The notes below the pieces were generated by a model. That model was not told the DNA's origin and did no database searches. It saw nothing but the letters and a program-made list of their open reading frames with translations. 64,000 nt of DNA, from NCBI GenBank assembly GCA_014650415.1, contig BMUX01000012.1, positions 130,419 through 194,418 of the forward strand, in the 5' to 3' direction. The stretch comes from Streptomyces spiroverticillatus (lineage in GTDB: Bacteria; Actinomycetota; Actinomycetes; Streptomycetales; Streptomycetaceae). The position numbers and the translations under genes are program-made. Below, piece after piece: positions 8,028-16,689 of the stretch (the first letter of the stretch is position 1; each line of letters opens with the position of its first letter).

Positions 8028-11000
8028 ATGATCCTGCTCCTGTCGACGTCCGACACCGACCTGCTCAGCGCCCGCTCCTCGGACGGACCGGTCAGCTACC
8101 GCTACGCGAACCCCTCCCGCCTCGACCTCGCGGACCTGCCCGCCCTCCTGGAGGGCACCGACCTCGTCGTCGTACGCCTCCTCGGCGGCGTCCGCGCCTG
8201 GCAGGAGGGCCTCGACCAGGTCCTTGCCACCGGACGGCCCGTCGTCGTCCTCACCGGCGAACAGGCCCCCGACGCCCAGCTGATGGCCGCCTCCACCGTC
8301 CCCGTCGGCATCGCCGCCGAGGCGCACGCCTACCTGGCGCACGGCGGACCCGCCAACCTGGAGCAGCTCGCCCGCTTCCTCTCCGACACCGTGCTCCTCA
8401 CCGGCCACGGCTTCGAGTCACCGGCGCCGGCGCCCTCCTGGGGCCCCCTGGAGCGCACCGCCCGCGAGGGCGTCGAAGGCCCCACCGTCGCGGTGCTCTA
8501 CTACCGCGCCCACCACATGAGCGGCAACACCGCCTTCATCGACGCCCTCTGCGGCCAGATCGAGGAGGCGGGAGCCCGCCCGCTGCCGCTGTACGTCGCC
8601 TCCCTGCGCACACCGGAGCCGGAGCTCATCGAGGAGCTGCGCGCCGCCGACGCCATCGTCACCACGGTGCTCGCGGCCGGCGGCACCCGCCCCGCCGAGG
8701 CCTCCGCCGGCGGCGACGACGAGTCCTGGGACGCGGGCGCCCTCACCGGCCTCGACGTGCCCATCCTCCAGGCGCTGTGCCTGACCAGCCCGCGCGCCGC
8801 CTGGGAGGAGAACGACGAGGGCGTCTCCCCGCTCGACGCCGCCACCCAGATCGCCGTACCCGAGTTCGACGGCCGTCTGATCACCGTGCCGTTCTCCTTC
8901 AAGGAGATCGACGAGGACGGCCTGCCGTCGTACGTCGCCGACACCGAGCGCGCCGCCCGCGTCGCCGGGATCGCCGTGCGCCATGCCCGGCTGCGGCACA
9001 TCCCCAACGCCGAGAAGAAGCTCGCGCTCGTCCTGTCCGCGTACCCGACGAAGCACTCCCGCATCGGCAACGCGGTCGGCCTCGACACCCCCGCCAGCGC
9101 CGTCGCCCTGCTGCGCCGCCTCCAGGCCGAGGGCTACGACTTCGGCACGGAGGAGGTCCCCGGCCTCGTCTCCGGCGACGGCGACGAGCTGATCTACGCC
9201 CTCATCGAGGCGGGCGGCCACGACCAGGAGTGGCTGACCGAGGAGCAGATGGCGCGCAACCCCGTGCGCATCCCGGCCGCCGACTACCGGCGCTGGTTCG
9301 CCACCCTGCCCGCCGAGCTGCGCGAGTCCGTGGAGCAGCACTGGGGGCCCGCCCCCGGCGAGATGTTCGTGGACCGCTCGCAGAACCCGGAGGGCGACAT
9401 CGTCCTCGCCGCCCTGCGGCGCGGGAACCTCCTGATCCTCATCCAGCCGCCGCGCGGCTTCGGCGAGAACCCGATCGCGATCTACCACGACCCGGACCTG
9501 CCGCCCTCGCACCACTACCTCGCCGCCTACCGCTGGATCGCTGCCTCCGCCGACGACAACGGCTTCGGCGCCGACGCGATGATCCACCTCGGCAAGCACG
9601 GCAACCTGGAGTGGCTGCCCGGCAAGAACGCCGGCCTGTCCGCCGCCTGCGGCCCCGACGCCGCCCTCGGCGACATCCCGCTGATCTACCCGTTCCTGGT
9701 CAACGACCCGGGCGAGGGCACCCAGGCCAAGCGCCGCGTGCACGCCACCCTGGTCGACCACCTGGTGCCGCCGATGGCCCGCGCCGACAGCTACGGCGAC
9801 ATCGCCCGCCTGGAACAACTCCTGGACGAGCACGCCCAGATCGCCTCCATGGACCCGGCGAAGCTGCCCGCGATCCGCGCCCAGATCTGGACGCTCATCC
9901 AGGCCGCGAAGCTCGACCACGACCTCGGCATCGAGAACCGGCCGGAGGACGAGGGCTTCGACGACTTCATCATGCATCTCGACGGCTGGCTCTGTGAGAT
10001 CAAGGACGTCCAGATCCGCGACGGCCTGCACGTCCTCGGCGGCGCCCCCGAGGGCGAAGCCCGCGTGAACCTGGTCCTGGCGATCCTGCGCGCCCGCCAG
10101 ATCTGGGGCGGTACCGCTTCCCTGCCCGGCCTGCGCGAGGCCCTCGGCCTCGACGAGTCGGCGGCGAAGCGCACCGACGCCGACGCGATCGAGGAGCAGG
10201 CGCGCGGCCTCGTACAGGCGATGGAGGACGCGGACTGGGCCGTGGAAGCCGTCGCGGGCGTCGCTGCGGGCCACCCGGCCGCCGTCGCCGACATCCTCGA
10301 CTTCGCCGCTCGCGAGGTCGTCCCGCGCCTGGCCGCCACCACCGACGAACTCGCCCACGCCGTCCACGGGTTGAACGGCGGCTTCGTCCCGGCGGGCCCC
10401 TCCGGATCCCCGCTGCGCGGTCTCGTCAACGTCCTGCCGACCGGCCGCAACTTCTACTCCGTCGACCCCAAGGCCGTGCCCTCCAAGCTCGCCTGGGAGA
10501 CCGGCCAGGCCCTCGCGGACTCCCTCCTCACGCGCTACAAGACCGACAACGGCGAATGGCCCACCTCCGTCGGCCTGTCGCTGTGGGGCACGAGCGCCAT
10601 GCGCACGGCGGGCGACGACATCGCCGAGGCGTTCGCGCTGCTGGGCATCCGTCCCGTCTGGGACGACGCCTCGCGCCGTGTCACCGGACTGGAGCCCATC
10701 CCCGCCGAGGAGCTGGGCCGCCCCCGCGTCGACGTCACGCTGCGCATCTCGGGCTTCTTCCGCGACGCGTTCCCGCACACCATCGGCCTCCTCGACGACG
10801 CGGTACGCCTCGCCGCCTCACTGGACGAGCCCGCCGAGGTCAACTACGTACGGGCGCACACGCAGGCCGACCTCGCCGAGCACGGCGACGAACGCCGCGC
10901 CACCACCCGCATCTTCGGCTCCCGCCCCGGAACGTACGGTGCGGGCCTGCTCCAGCTCATCGACTCCCGCGACTGGCGCACCGACGCCGACCTCGCCGAG

Positions 11001-11627
11001 GTCTACACGGTCTGGGGCGGCTACGCCTACGGCCGCGAACTCGACGGGCGGCCGGCCCGCGAGGAGATGGAGACGGCGTACAAGCGCATCGAGGTGGCGG
11101 CCAAGAACACCGACACCCGCGAGCACGACATCGCCGACTCCGACGACTACTTCCAGTACCACGGCGGTATGGTCGCCACCGTGCGCGCACTGAAGGGCAA
11201 GGCCCCGGAGGCGTACATCGGCGACTCCACCCGCCCCGAGACGGTGCGCACGCGCACCCTCGTGGAGGAGACCTCGCGCGTCTTCCGTGCCCGCGTCGTC
11301 AACCCCAAGTGGATCGAGGCGATGCGCCGCCACGGCTACAAGGGCGCCTTCGAGCTCGCCGCCACCGTCGACTACCTCTTCGGGTACGACGCGACGACCG
11401 GCGTGGTCGCCGACTGGATGTACGACAAGCTCACCGAGACGTACGTCCTGGACCCGACCAACCGCGAGTTCCTCAAGGAGGCCAACCCCTGGGCGCTGCA
11501 CGGCATCGCCGAGCGCCTCCTGGAGGCCGAGTCCCGCGGCATGTGGGCCAAGCCCGACCCGGCGATCCTGGACGCGCTGCGCAAGGCGTACCTGGAGACC
11601 GAGGGCGACCTGGAGGGCGACGAGTAG
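8028..11627 (+). CDS. cobN: Cobaltochelatase subunit CobN
   Basis: Large subunit of the ATP-dependent aerobic cobaltochelatase, which inserts cobalt into hydrogenobyrinate a,c-diamide. The 1,199-residue product starts MILLLSTSDTDLLSA and is of family length. Recognisable parts are YYRAHHMSGNTAFIDALC, the IHLGKHGNLEWLPGKNAGLS segment in the middle, and NPKWIEAMRRHGYKGAFE near the C-terminus. A frame from GTG 7998 exists, but the ATG at 8028 has GAGGAAGG about 12 bp upstream and the standard N-terminus. It is expressed behind a cobalamin riboswitch. The AAA+ partners are not in this window. Confidence 0.96.
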   Translation: MILLLSTSDTDLLSARSSDGPVSYRYANPSRLDLADLPALLEGTDLVVVRLLGGVRAWQEGLDQVLATGRPVVVLTGEQAPDAQLMAASTVPVGIAAEAHAYLAHGGPANLEQLARFLSDTVLLTGHGFESPAPAPSWGPLERTAREGVEGPTVAVLYYRAHHMSGNTAFIDALCGQIEEAGARPLPLYVASLRTPEPELIEELRAADAIVTTVLAAGGTRPAEASAGGDDESWDAGALTGLDVPILQALCLTSPRAAWEENDEGVSPLDAATQIAVPEFDGRLITVPFSFKEIDEDGLPSYVADTERAARVAGIAVRHARLRHIPNAEKKLALVLSAYPTKHSRIGNAVGLDTPASAVALLRRLQAEGYDFGTEEVPGLVSGDGDELIYALIEAGGHDQEWLTEEQMARNPVRIPAADYRRWFATLPAELRESVEQHWGPAPGEMFVDRSQNPEGDIVLAALRRGNLLILIQPPRGFGENPIAIYHDPDLPPSHHYLAAYRWIAASADDNGFGADAMIHLGKHGNLEWLPGKNAGLSAACGPDAALGDIPLIYPFLVNDPGEGTQAKRRVHATLVDHLVPPMARADSYGDIARLEQLLDEHAQIASMDPAKLPAIRAQIWTLIQAAKLDHDLGIENRPEDEGFDDFIMHLDGWLCEIKDVQIRDGLHVLGGAPEGEARVNLVLAILRARQIWGGTASLPGLREALGLDESAAKRTDADAIEEQARGLVQAMEDADWAVEAVAGVAAGHPAAVADILDFAAREVVPRLAATTDELAHAVHGLNGGFVPAGPSGSPLRGLVNVLPTGRNFYSVDPKAVPSKLAWETGQALADSLLTRYKTDNGEWPTSVGLSLWGTSAMRTAGDDIAEAFALLGIRPVWDDASRRVTGLEPIPAEELGRPRVDVTLRISGFFRDAFPHTIGLLDDAVRLAASLDEPAEVNYVRAHTQADLAEHGDERRATTRIFGSRPGTYGAGLLQLIDSRDWRTDADLAEVYTVWGGYAYGRELDGRPAREEMETAYKRIEVAAKNTDTREHDIADSDDYFQYHGGMVATVRALKGKAPEAYIGDSTRPETVRTRTLVEETSRVFRARVVNPKWIEAMRRHGYKGAFELAATVDYLFGYDATTGVVADWMYDKLTETYVLDPTNREFLKEANPWALHGIAERLLEAESRGMWAKPDPAILDALRKAYLETEGDLEGDE

Positions 11628-11636
11628 GCGTTCGCC

Positions 11637-11677
11637 GTACGGGGAGGCGCTAGGCCGCGGCGAGCGCCTCCCCGTAC
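11637..11677. terminator. Bidirectional hairpin between cobN and the NmrA-like gene
   Basis: A perfect 15-bp stem: GTACGGGGAGGCGCT at 11637-11651 and its complement at 11663-11677, with an 11-nt loop. It starts 9 bp after the cobN stop and extends into the last codons of the convergent leftward gene, so it can serve both transcripts. Confidence 0.8.
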
Positions 11678-12465
11678 ACGTCGAGGGCGGAGCGCGGGGC
11701 ACGCCCGAGCAGGGTGCGCAGCGCACCGCGCTCGACGCCCGAACCGTCCAGGAAGCCGCCGGCGACGGCCGCGTAGGTGCTCATCAGCATCGGCACCTGG
11801 AAGGGGAGTGCCTGGCCTGCGGCTATGAGCGCCTCCCTGGTGCGGGCCAGGGAGGTCGGTTCGTACGTCCCGCCGGTCGCCGCCGCCAGGTCCGCGCCGC
11901 CGAGCGCCTCCTCGCCGACGAGCTCGTACACGCGCCCCGCGTGCTGTGCGGGGGCCGCCGCCACCAGGGCCGCCGCCTCCGCCAGGTCCTCGCGCGCCAC
12001 TGCGGCCAGGCGGCCCGCACCCAGGGGTGCCGCGATCGTGCCGTCGGGGCCGGGGGCGGCGATCGCCGCCAGGAACTCGGCGTACAGACCGTTGCGCAGG
12101 ATCGTCCAGTCCAGCGGGCTCTCGCGCAGTCGGCGCTCGGTCCAGCGGTGGGCTAGCGCATACGTCAGGTGGTCGCCGTCACCGCTGAGGCTCGTGTAGA
12201 CGACGTGCCCCACCTTCGCCTTCTCGGCCGCCGAGATCACCGAGTCGTGCCGGGCGATCACCACGTCGTCCTCGCCGTAGCCCGCCGAGATGAGCAACAG
12301 GGTGTCCACGCCGGTGAGATCCAGGGACGCGGGATCGTCGAAGTCGATGCGCCGCTCGGACGGCGAGCGGGGGGTGCGGGTGCCGAGGACGACGTCCTCG
12401 CGCGGCGCCAGCCTCGTCGCGACGAGCTGTCCGAGAGCGCCGGTGGCGCCGGTGACCAGAATCAT
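11650..12465 (-). CDS. NmrA-like NAD(P)-binding oxidoreductase
   Basis: Atypical short-chain dehydrogenase of the NmrA/quinone oxidoreductase type, probably reducing a quinone or aldehyde with NADPH. The 271-residue product begins MILVTGATGALGQLVATRL, with the GxxGxxG dinucleotide motif at residues 6-12. TRTPRSPSERRIDFDDP probably selects NADPH, and a LLLISAGYGEDD segment follows strand 4. The start at 12465 is fixed by AGGAGG 8 bp upstream. It diverges from an HxlR regulator across 71 bp. The QorB-with-HxlR pairing common in bacteria suggests a response to electrophilic or quinone stress; that role is inferred. Confidence 0.85.
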   Translation of the reverse strand: MILVTGATGALGQLVATRLAPREDVVLGTRTPRSPSERRIDFDDPASLDLTGVDTLLLISAGYGEDDVVIARHDSVISAAEKAKVGHVVYTSLSGDGDHLTYALAHRWTERRLRESPLDWTILRNGLYAEFLAAIAAPGPDGTIAAPLGAGRLAAVAREDLAEAAALVAAAPAQHAGRVYELVGEEALGGADLAAATGGTYEPTSLARTREALIAAGQALPFQVPMLMSTYAAVAGGFLDGSGVERGALRTLLGRAPRSALDVYGEALAAA

Positions 12466-12467
12466 GG

Positions 12468-12534
12468 AAGTGCCTCCTGAGTGGTGTGTGGTTCCATCCT
12501 GGACAGGAGAAACCGATCGCATAAGGAGGCACTT
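12468..12534. promoter_or_regulatory. Symmetric divergent control region (HxlR operator candidate)
   Basis: The two ribosome sites form a perfect inverted repeat, AAGTGCCTCCT at 12468-12478 and AGGAGGCACTT at 12524-12534. Between them lies a second dyad, about 12490-12514, of the form GGTT...CCTG-GA-CAGG...AACC. This inner dyad is the likely operator of the HxlR protein on both promoters. Confidence 0.6.
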
Positions 12535-12536
12535 TC

Positions 12537-12968
12537 GTGTCAGTAGGGCACACCGCGGTAACCACCCCGCCCGCCCCCGGCGACCCCGTCATCAGCTGCG
12601 ACACCCCGCAGGACGAGTGCGGTGTGCGGGACGTCCTGGACCGGCTCGGCGACAAGTGGTCCGTGTACGTGGTCGTCGAACTCGCCGCGGGCGTACGGAG
12701 GTTCAAGGAGCTCCAGCGGGCCGTACCCGGCGGCATCTCGCAGCGCATGCTCACTCTCACCGTGCGCCGTCTGGAGCGCGACGGGCTGGTGCACCGCACC
12801 GTGCACCCGACGATCCCGCCGCAGGTCGAGTACGAGCTCACCGAGACGGGCCACAGCCTCACCCACCTCGTCAAGGCGCTCGCCGACTGGTCGATCGCCC
12901 ACCGCCCGGCGTTCACCGCGTCCCGGGCGGCCTGGGACGCGGCGCACCCCGACTCCGAGATCCGCTGA
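12537..12968 (+). CDS. HxlR-family transcriptional regulator
   Basis: Small winged-helix DNA-binding protein, 143 residues, dimeric in characterised relatives. The HxlR domain spans about residues 28-120, with LGDKWSVYVVVEL, the recognition region GGISQRMLTLTVRRLERDGLV, and the wing VEYELTETG. Cysteines at about 21 and 28 precede the domain; N-terminal Cys in this family can sense disulphide or electrophile stress. The GTG at 12537 has AAGGAGG 7 bp upstream. It most likely controls itself and the divergent NmrA-like reductase. Its 3' end faces the PH-domain operon with only 15 bp between stops, including the small palindrome CACCGGCACCGGTG. Confidence 0.9.
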   Translation: MSVGHTAVTTPPAPGDPVISCDTPQDECGVRDVLDRLGDKWSVYVVVELAAGVRRFKELQRAVPGGISQRMLTLTVRRLERDGLVHRTVHPTIPPQVEYELTETGHSLTHLVKALADWSIAHRPAFTASRAAWDAAHPDSEIR

Positions 12969-12983
12969 CACCGGCACCGGTGC

Positions 12984-14477
12984 TCACGCGGGCTCCAGGA
13001 ACTCCTCCAGGATTCCCGGGTGCGCCGCGCACGCCAGTGCCAGTGCGGCGCCGGGCTCCATGTCGCGTACGTGATAGCCGTGTTCACCCGCCGCCACGGC
13101 GGCGGTGAGCGTGACCAGGCCCGCCCGGCGGGTGAACGGCGACGTCGTGAGCGTCCACGCGGAGATCGCTCTGCGTTCGAGCGCGAGGGTGTCCCGGCTG
13201 AACGTGCCGGAGCGCACCAGCAGATGCGGCCCTGCGAGGGCATGGCCGAGGCTTCGGTACGCGTCCCGGGCCAGCAGCACAGTCACCGCTGTCGTCACGA
13301 GCGCGTACACCCACGCCAGATGCAGCAGTACGGGAGTGAACAGCGCACCCAGCACAAGGAGTGCCACGCTTCCCGGCAGCACCGCGAACAGCAGCCCCCG
13401 CACCACCCTGCGCCGTAGCGCCACCCTTGGGTGCGGGGTCAGTGGCACCCCGTCGAAAGGGTGCTCGTCGCGAGCACCGGAACCGGTGAGCGTTCCCACG
13501 GCGACCCGCAACGCCTCGTGCCGGGGTGCGGGCGGCACCAGTGCACCCCGTGCGTGGGCCTCCTCGCTGCTGCCGAGGCCGCCTGCGACAGCGGTCGCGC
13601 TCGCACCACCGGCGGCGCGCAGCAGGAGGGGTTCGCGCAGGAGCACTCCGTGCAGGCGGCTCCGTTCGAGGGCGACCGACCGGGTGGTCAGCAGACCGCG
13701 GCGCACCGTCAGGGTGTCGGCGTCCGTCCAGGCGGCCCGGTAGCCCCACCAGTTCTCCACGTACAGCACGAGTGCGCCGACCGAGCCGAGGGCGAGCACC
13801 GCGACCAGGGCGGCAGGCACCGTCAGCCACAGTGCGCTGCGGCCGAACTCGGTGAAGGCGTCCTGCACGAAGCCCACCCGCCACAGTTCGATGCCCACAC
13901 CGTCCAGCACCCGGTACACCGTGCCGGCCGCCACCCCGACCCCGCCGAGCACCCAGAAGGTGAGCGGTGCGTACCGCAGCCAGCGCCAGTCGACGCTGCT
14001 CAGCTCGGGGTTCGCGGCCCGTCCAGGGGTGGCGCGGGCGAGCAGCAGCGTGCGCAGGCGGGCGGCCTCCGCGCGGGGCACCGCGTTGAGCACCGTCTCG
14101 GCGCCGCCGGTGCCGGACGCCCGCAGCACGGTGAGGCCGAGCAGGCGGTGCAGCGGGGTGGCCGTCAGATCCACACCGCGTACGCGCGACAGCGGCATCG
14201 TGCGCAGCGTCCGGCTGAAGACGCCGCCGCGCAGCTCGAACGCGTCCGAGGTGACGCGGTAGCGCGTACGGGACCAGCGGAGATGCCCGATCCCGGTGAT
14301 CGCCGCGAAGGACACGGCGACCGCCGCAAGGGTGAACAGAGCGCTCGGCGGAAACCGACCCCCGGTCGCCAGCGCCGTCAGGGTGGTCGAGCCGAGCGGC
14401 GGCAGGAGCCATCCGCAGTGCACCAGCAGGGTGCGTGCGTCGGGACGCAGCCAGACGTCCGGGGCCGGTGCGCTCAT
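12984..14477 (-). CDS. Membrane protein with bacterial PH (YdbS-like) domains, large partner
   Basis: A 497-residue membrane protein of the YdbT type. It alternates paired hydrophobic segments with bacterial PH-like domains: RYRVTSDAFELRGGVFSRTLRTMPLSRVRGVDL, AWTDADTLTVRRGLLTTRSVALERSRLHGV and a third near PHLLVRSGTFSRDTLALERRAI. The repeated unit (hydrophobic pair, then a beta-rich domain with a conserved Arg-X-X-X-X-Val pattern) occurs three times. The ATG at 14477 overlaps the stop of the smaller PH gene by 4 bp. Biological role is unknown; the Bacillus pair has been linked to resistance to certain antimicrobials, which may not apply here. Confidence 0.85.
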   Translation of the reverse strand: MSAPAPDVWLRPDARTLLVHCGWLLPPLGSTTLTALATGGRFPPSALFTLAAVAVSFAAITGIGHLRWSRTRYRVTSDAFELRGGVFSRTLRTMPLSRVRGVDLTATPLHRLLGLTVLRASGTGGAETVLNAVPRAEAARLRTLLLARATPGRAANPELSSVDWRWLRYAPLTFWVLGGVGVAAGTVYRVLDGVGIELWRVGFVQDAFTEFGRSALWLTVPAALVAVLALGSVGALVLYVENWWGYRAAWTDADTLTVRRGLLTTRSVALERSRLHGVLLREPLLLRAAGGASATAVAGGLGSSEEAHARGALVPPAPRHEALRVAVGTLTGSGARDEHPFDGVPLTPHPRVALRRRVVRGLLFAVLPGSVALLVLGALFTPVLLHLAWVYALVTTAVTVLLARDAYRSLGHALAGPHLLVRSGTFSRDTLALERRAISAWTLTTSPFTRRAGLVTLTAAVAAGEHGYHVRDMEPGAALALACAAHPGILEEFLEPA

Positions 14478-14992
14478 GCGGCATCACCGACGGTGTCCTG
14501 CGCGGCCCGCCCGAGGTGCTCGGCGAGGGTGTCGGCGTCCGCGTCGGACAGGCCGGAGATCCGGATGTTCCCGGCGGTGGAAGCGGTGGTGACGGTGAGC
14601 GTGGTCAGCCCGTACCGCCGTTGCAGCGGCCCGCGCAGCGTGTCGACGGTCTGCACCCGCGACAGCGGGGCGACGCGCCGCTTCTGCCAGAGCCAGCCGC
14701 CCGCCGTGTACAGGGAGTACGTGCCGACCTCCCACGCGTGCACGGCGTACCGGCGGCGCGGCATCAGTACCGCGTACGCGCACGCCGGGGCGACGAGAAC
14801 GACCGCCAGCAGCGGCAGCAGCCAGGGCAGCGCACCGGCGAAGAACAGCAGACAGAGCGCGAGGAGCGTCACTGCCGTGAGCAGCATCGGGCCGCTCACC
14901 GTGAGGAGCGCCTGGGCGGTCCACCAGCGGCGGGCCCGGGGGTCGACGGGGTGACGGGGCGGTCGCAGGCGCGGCGGACCGGCGAAAGACAT
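14474..14992 (-). CDS. Membrane protein with bacterial PH (YdbS-like) domain, small partner
   Basis: A 172-residue protein with two adjacent membrane segments (about residues 26-70, rich in Leu/Ala/Val) and one C-terminal PH-like domain containing RYAVHAWEVGTYSLYTAGGWLWQ and PLSRVQTVDTLRGPLQRRYGL. It is the YdbS-type partner of the larger gene, which it overlaps by 4 bp (ATGA). The start is the ATG at 14992 or a GTG at 14998; the ribosome site is weak. It diverges from a TetR gene, and an extended inverted repeat in the gap probably regulates this operon. Confidence 0.82.
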   Translation of the reverse strand: MSFAGPPRLRPPRHPVDPRARRWWTAQALLTVSGPMLLTAVTLLALCLLFFAGALPWLLPLLAVVLVAPACAYAVLMPRRRYAVHAWEVGTYSLYTAGGWLWQKRRVAPLSRVQTVDTLRGPLQRRYGLTTLTVTTASTAGNIRISGLSDADADTLAEHLGRAAQDTVGDAA

Positions 14993-15006
14993 GAACACGC
15001 TCGTTT

Positions 15007-15056
15007 CAAGTCAACTGTATTGGATGTCGAGAGGGTACAACGGTACAAGTGACTTG
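15007..15056. promoter_or_regulatory. Extended inverted repeat, TetR operator candidate
   Basis: Left half CAAGTCA-AC-TGTA (15007-15019) and right half TACA-AG-TGACTTG (15044-15056) are mirror images except for the two central bases of each arm. The intervening DNA also contains two direct TACAA words. The region is far more AT-rich than its surroundings and lies between the divergent PH operon and the TetR gene, so it probably holds both promoters. Confidence 0.65.
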
Positions 15057-15101
15057 CAAAGGCGGGTCGTGTGGTGTCGAGGTGAAGAGGAGGGGGCCTG
15101 C

Positions 15102-15740
15102 GTGCCGAAGAAGGTGGACCACGAGGCCAGACGTCAGGAGATCGCCGACGCGCTCTGGCGGATCGCCGTCGCGCGCGGTCTCGACGGCGTGAGCCTGCGC
15201 GACGTCGCCGCGGAGGCGGACATCTCGCTGGGCAGGCTCCAGCACTACTTCCGTACCAAGGACGAGATGCTGCTGTTCGCCATGCGCTCCGTGAGCGCCC
15301 GCGCGGACGAGCGCATCCGGGAACGCATCGAGGCCGTCGCCGGAGCGGTCGCCGAGGGGGTCCTTGCCGTCCCGCCGCCCCGGATCGTGCTGCGGGAAGT
15401 GCTGGCCGGGATGCTGCCGCTGGACGAACGCAGCACGGTCGGCGCGCTCGTGGGGGCCGCCTACTTCGCCCGCGCCGTCCACGACGAACGCCTCCAGGCC
15501 GAGGCCCGCGAGGGCATCCCCGGACTGGCCGCCTTCCTCGGGGACCTGCTGAGCCGGGTCCACGAGGAGGGCGGGCTGAGGGCGGAGTACGCGGACGCCG
15601 ACCCGAAGGACGAGGCGATGCGGCTGATCAGCCTGGTCGACGGTCTGAGCACGTACATCCTGCTCGGCGTGCACAGCGGCGAGACGGCGCTCGGGCTGCT
15701 GGACGGGCAGTTGGAGCGGATGTGGACGGACGGGCGGTGA
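15102..15740 (+). CDS. TetR/AcrR-family transcriptional regulator (BetI-like C-terminal domain)
   Basis: A 212-residue dimeric repressor. The N-terminal helix-turn-helix is clear: RRQEIADALWRIAVARGL, then VSLRDVAAEADISLGRLQHYFRTKDEM. The ligand-binding domain follows and resembles the BetI-type TetR_C subgroup. The GTG at 15102 was chosen because GAAGAGGAGGGGG lies just upstream and the HTH begins at residue 10; the longer frame from 14991 would cross the operator and the divergent gene. The likely target is its own promoter and the divergent PH-domain pair. The inducer is unknown. Confidence 0.9.
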   Translation: MPKKVDHEARRQEIADALWRIAVARGLDGVSLRDVAAEADISLGRLQHYFRTKDEMLLFAMRSVSARADERIRERIEAVAGAVAEGVLAVPPPRIVLREVLAGMLPLDERSTVGALVGAAYFARAVHDERLQAEAREGIPGLAAFLGDLLSRVHEEGGLRAEYADADPKDEAMRLISLVDGLSTYILLGVHSGETALGLLDGQLERMWTDGR

Positions 15741-15808
15741 CAGTGGGTCACGTATCCTCGCCGGAGCACGGGCCCGCTGGGTGCGGGCGAGCGGAGAACG
15801 GGGATCGG

Positions 15809-16546
15809 ATGGCAGGCGACACGGCCGGTACGGACGAGCGGCGGGCGGCGGAGGACGGCTCCGCGCGCACCTCGCTCACTGCCCCGCGCACCTCGCTCAG
15901 TGCCCAGGCCCGCGAGGCCGTGCGGCAGCGCATCGTCGACCGGCGGTACCCGATGGGCTCCCGCCTGGTCGAGCGCGAGGTCGCCGAAGAGCTCCGGATG
16001 TCCCGGGTCCCCGTGCGCGAGGCGCTGCGCGCGCTCGTCGCCGAGGGGCTGCTCGAACTGCTGCCGCACAGCGGGGTGCGCGTCCGCCGCCTGGAACGGG
16101 AGGACGTCCACCACCTGTACGAGGTGTGGGAGCCCCTCGCCGTCCAGGCGTCCCGTCTCGCGGCCCGCCGGGTGGCGGCAGCGGCGGGGGAGACGCAGGG
16201 GGTCGCCGAACTGCGTGCCCTGATCGCCCGCGCCGAACGGGCGGCCGAGACCGGTGAGGGGGAGCGCGAGGTCGCCGCGCACACGGCGTTCCACGAGGAG
16301 ATCGTGGCGCTGGCCGGCAATCCGCTGCTGGTGCGCACCATGGAGCAGCTGGGCTGGCAGCTCCAGCTGCTGTTCGGGATGCGCGAGGAGCCCGCGCACA
16401 TGCGGGCCCAGCACGCGGAGATGCTGCGGCACATCGCGGCGGGGGACGAGGAGTCGGCGGCGGCCAGCACGTTCCTGCATGTGCGGGACAGTCGGGCGGT
16501 GGCGTTGCATTCGCTGTTCGGGGATGCTTTGTATACCAAGGGGTGA
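15809..16546 (+). CDS. GntR-family regulator, FCD (FadR-like) subgroup
   Basis: A 245-residue regulator. The winged helix spans about residues 30-100 (LVEREVAEELRMSRVPVREALRALVAEGLLELLPHSG in pieces) and the all-helical FCD ligand domain about 105-235, with VWEPLAVQASRLAARR and HTAFHEEIVALAGNPLL. Its metal-ligand pattern appears intact: D/E in the first helices and three His later (HEEI, HIAAGD). The start at 15809 (MAGDTAGTDER) is preferred over 15722, which lies inside tetR. The last codons (DALYTKG) are encoded by a TTGTATACC palindrome that is repeated, inverted, upstream of the next gene. It probably represses the amidohydrolase gene and senses its substrate. Confidence 0.88.
   Translation: MAGDTAGTDERRAAEDGSARTSLTAPRTSLSAQAREAVRQRIVDRRYPMGSRLVEREVAEELRMSRVPVREALRALVAEGLLELLPHSGVRVRRLEREDVHHLYEVWEPLAVQASRLAARRVAAAAGETQGVAELRALIARAERAAETGEGEREVAAHTAFHEEIVALAGNPLLVRTMEQLGWQLQLLFGMREEPAHMRAQHAEMLRHIAAGDEESAAASTFLHVRDSRAVALHSLFGDALYTKG
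16528..16540. promoter_or_regulatory. GntR operator candidate inside the gntR 3' end
   Basis: TTTGTATACCAAG, the exact reverse complement of the element at 16612-16624. The core, TTGTATACCAA, is a near-palindrome of the kind bound by FCD-type GntR regulators. It lies within the last codons of the regulator gene itself. Confidence 0.6.
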
Positions 16547-16611
16547 GTGGGGGGATGTTCCTGGTGGTGATTGTTGGGTGATGGCTTGCTGGATCTTGTT
16601 CCGGCATCGCG

Positions 16612-16624
16612 CTTGGTATACAAA
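16612..16624. promoter_or_regulatory. GntR operator candidate upstream of the amidohydrolase
   Basis: CTTGGTATACAAA, 65 bp upstream of the amidohydrolase start and 84 bp from its inverted copy. Binding at both could loop the DNA and block the promoter in between. Confidence 0.65.
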
Positions 16625-16689
16625 AGTGCGAACGGTCGGCGCCCCACGCCGTCCGTCCCCGGACCGTCAGGCACCGAAGGAGTCCCCCC

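Noticed and set aside
8418..10778. A 786-codon open frame antisense to cobN
   Set aside because: Composition (Gly/Val/Arg/Asp with no domain) is that of a mirror frame of a GC-rich gene; cobN is unambiguous.
14991..15101. Upstream extension of the TetR frame
   Set aside because: It would run through the inverted repeat and overlap the start of the divergent gene; the GTG at 15102 has a good ribosome site.
15722..15808. GntR start inside the end of tetR
   Set aside because: No ribosome site and no conserved sequence before residue 30 of that frame.
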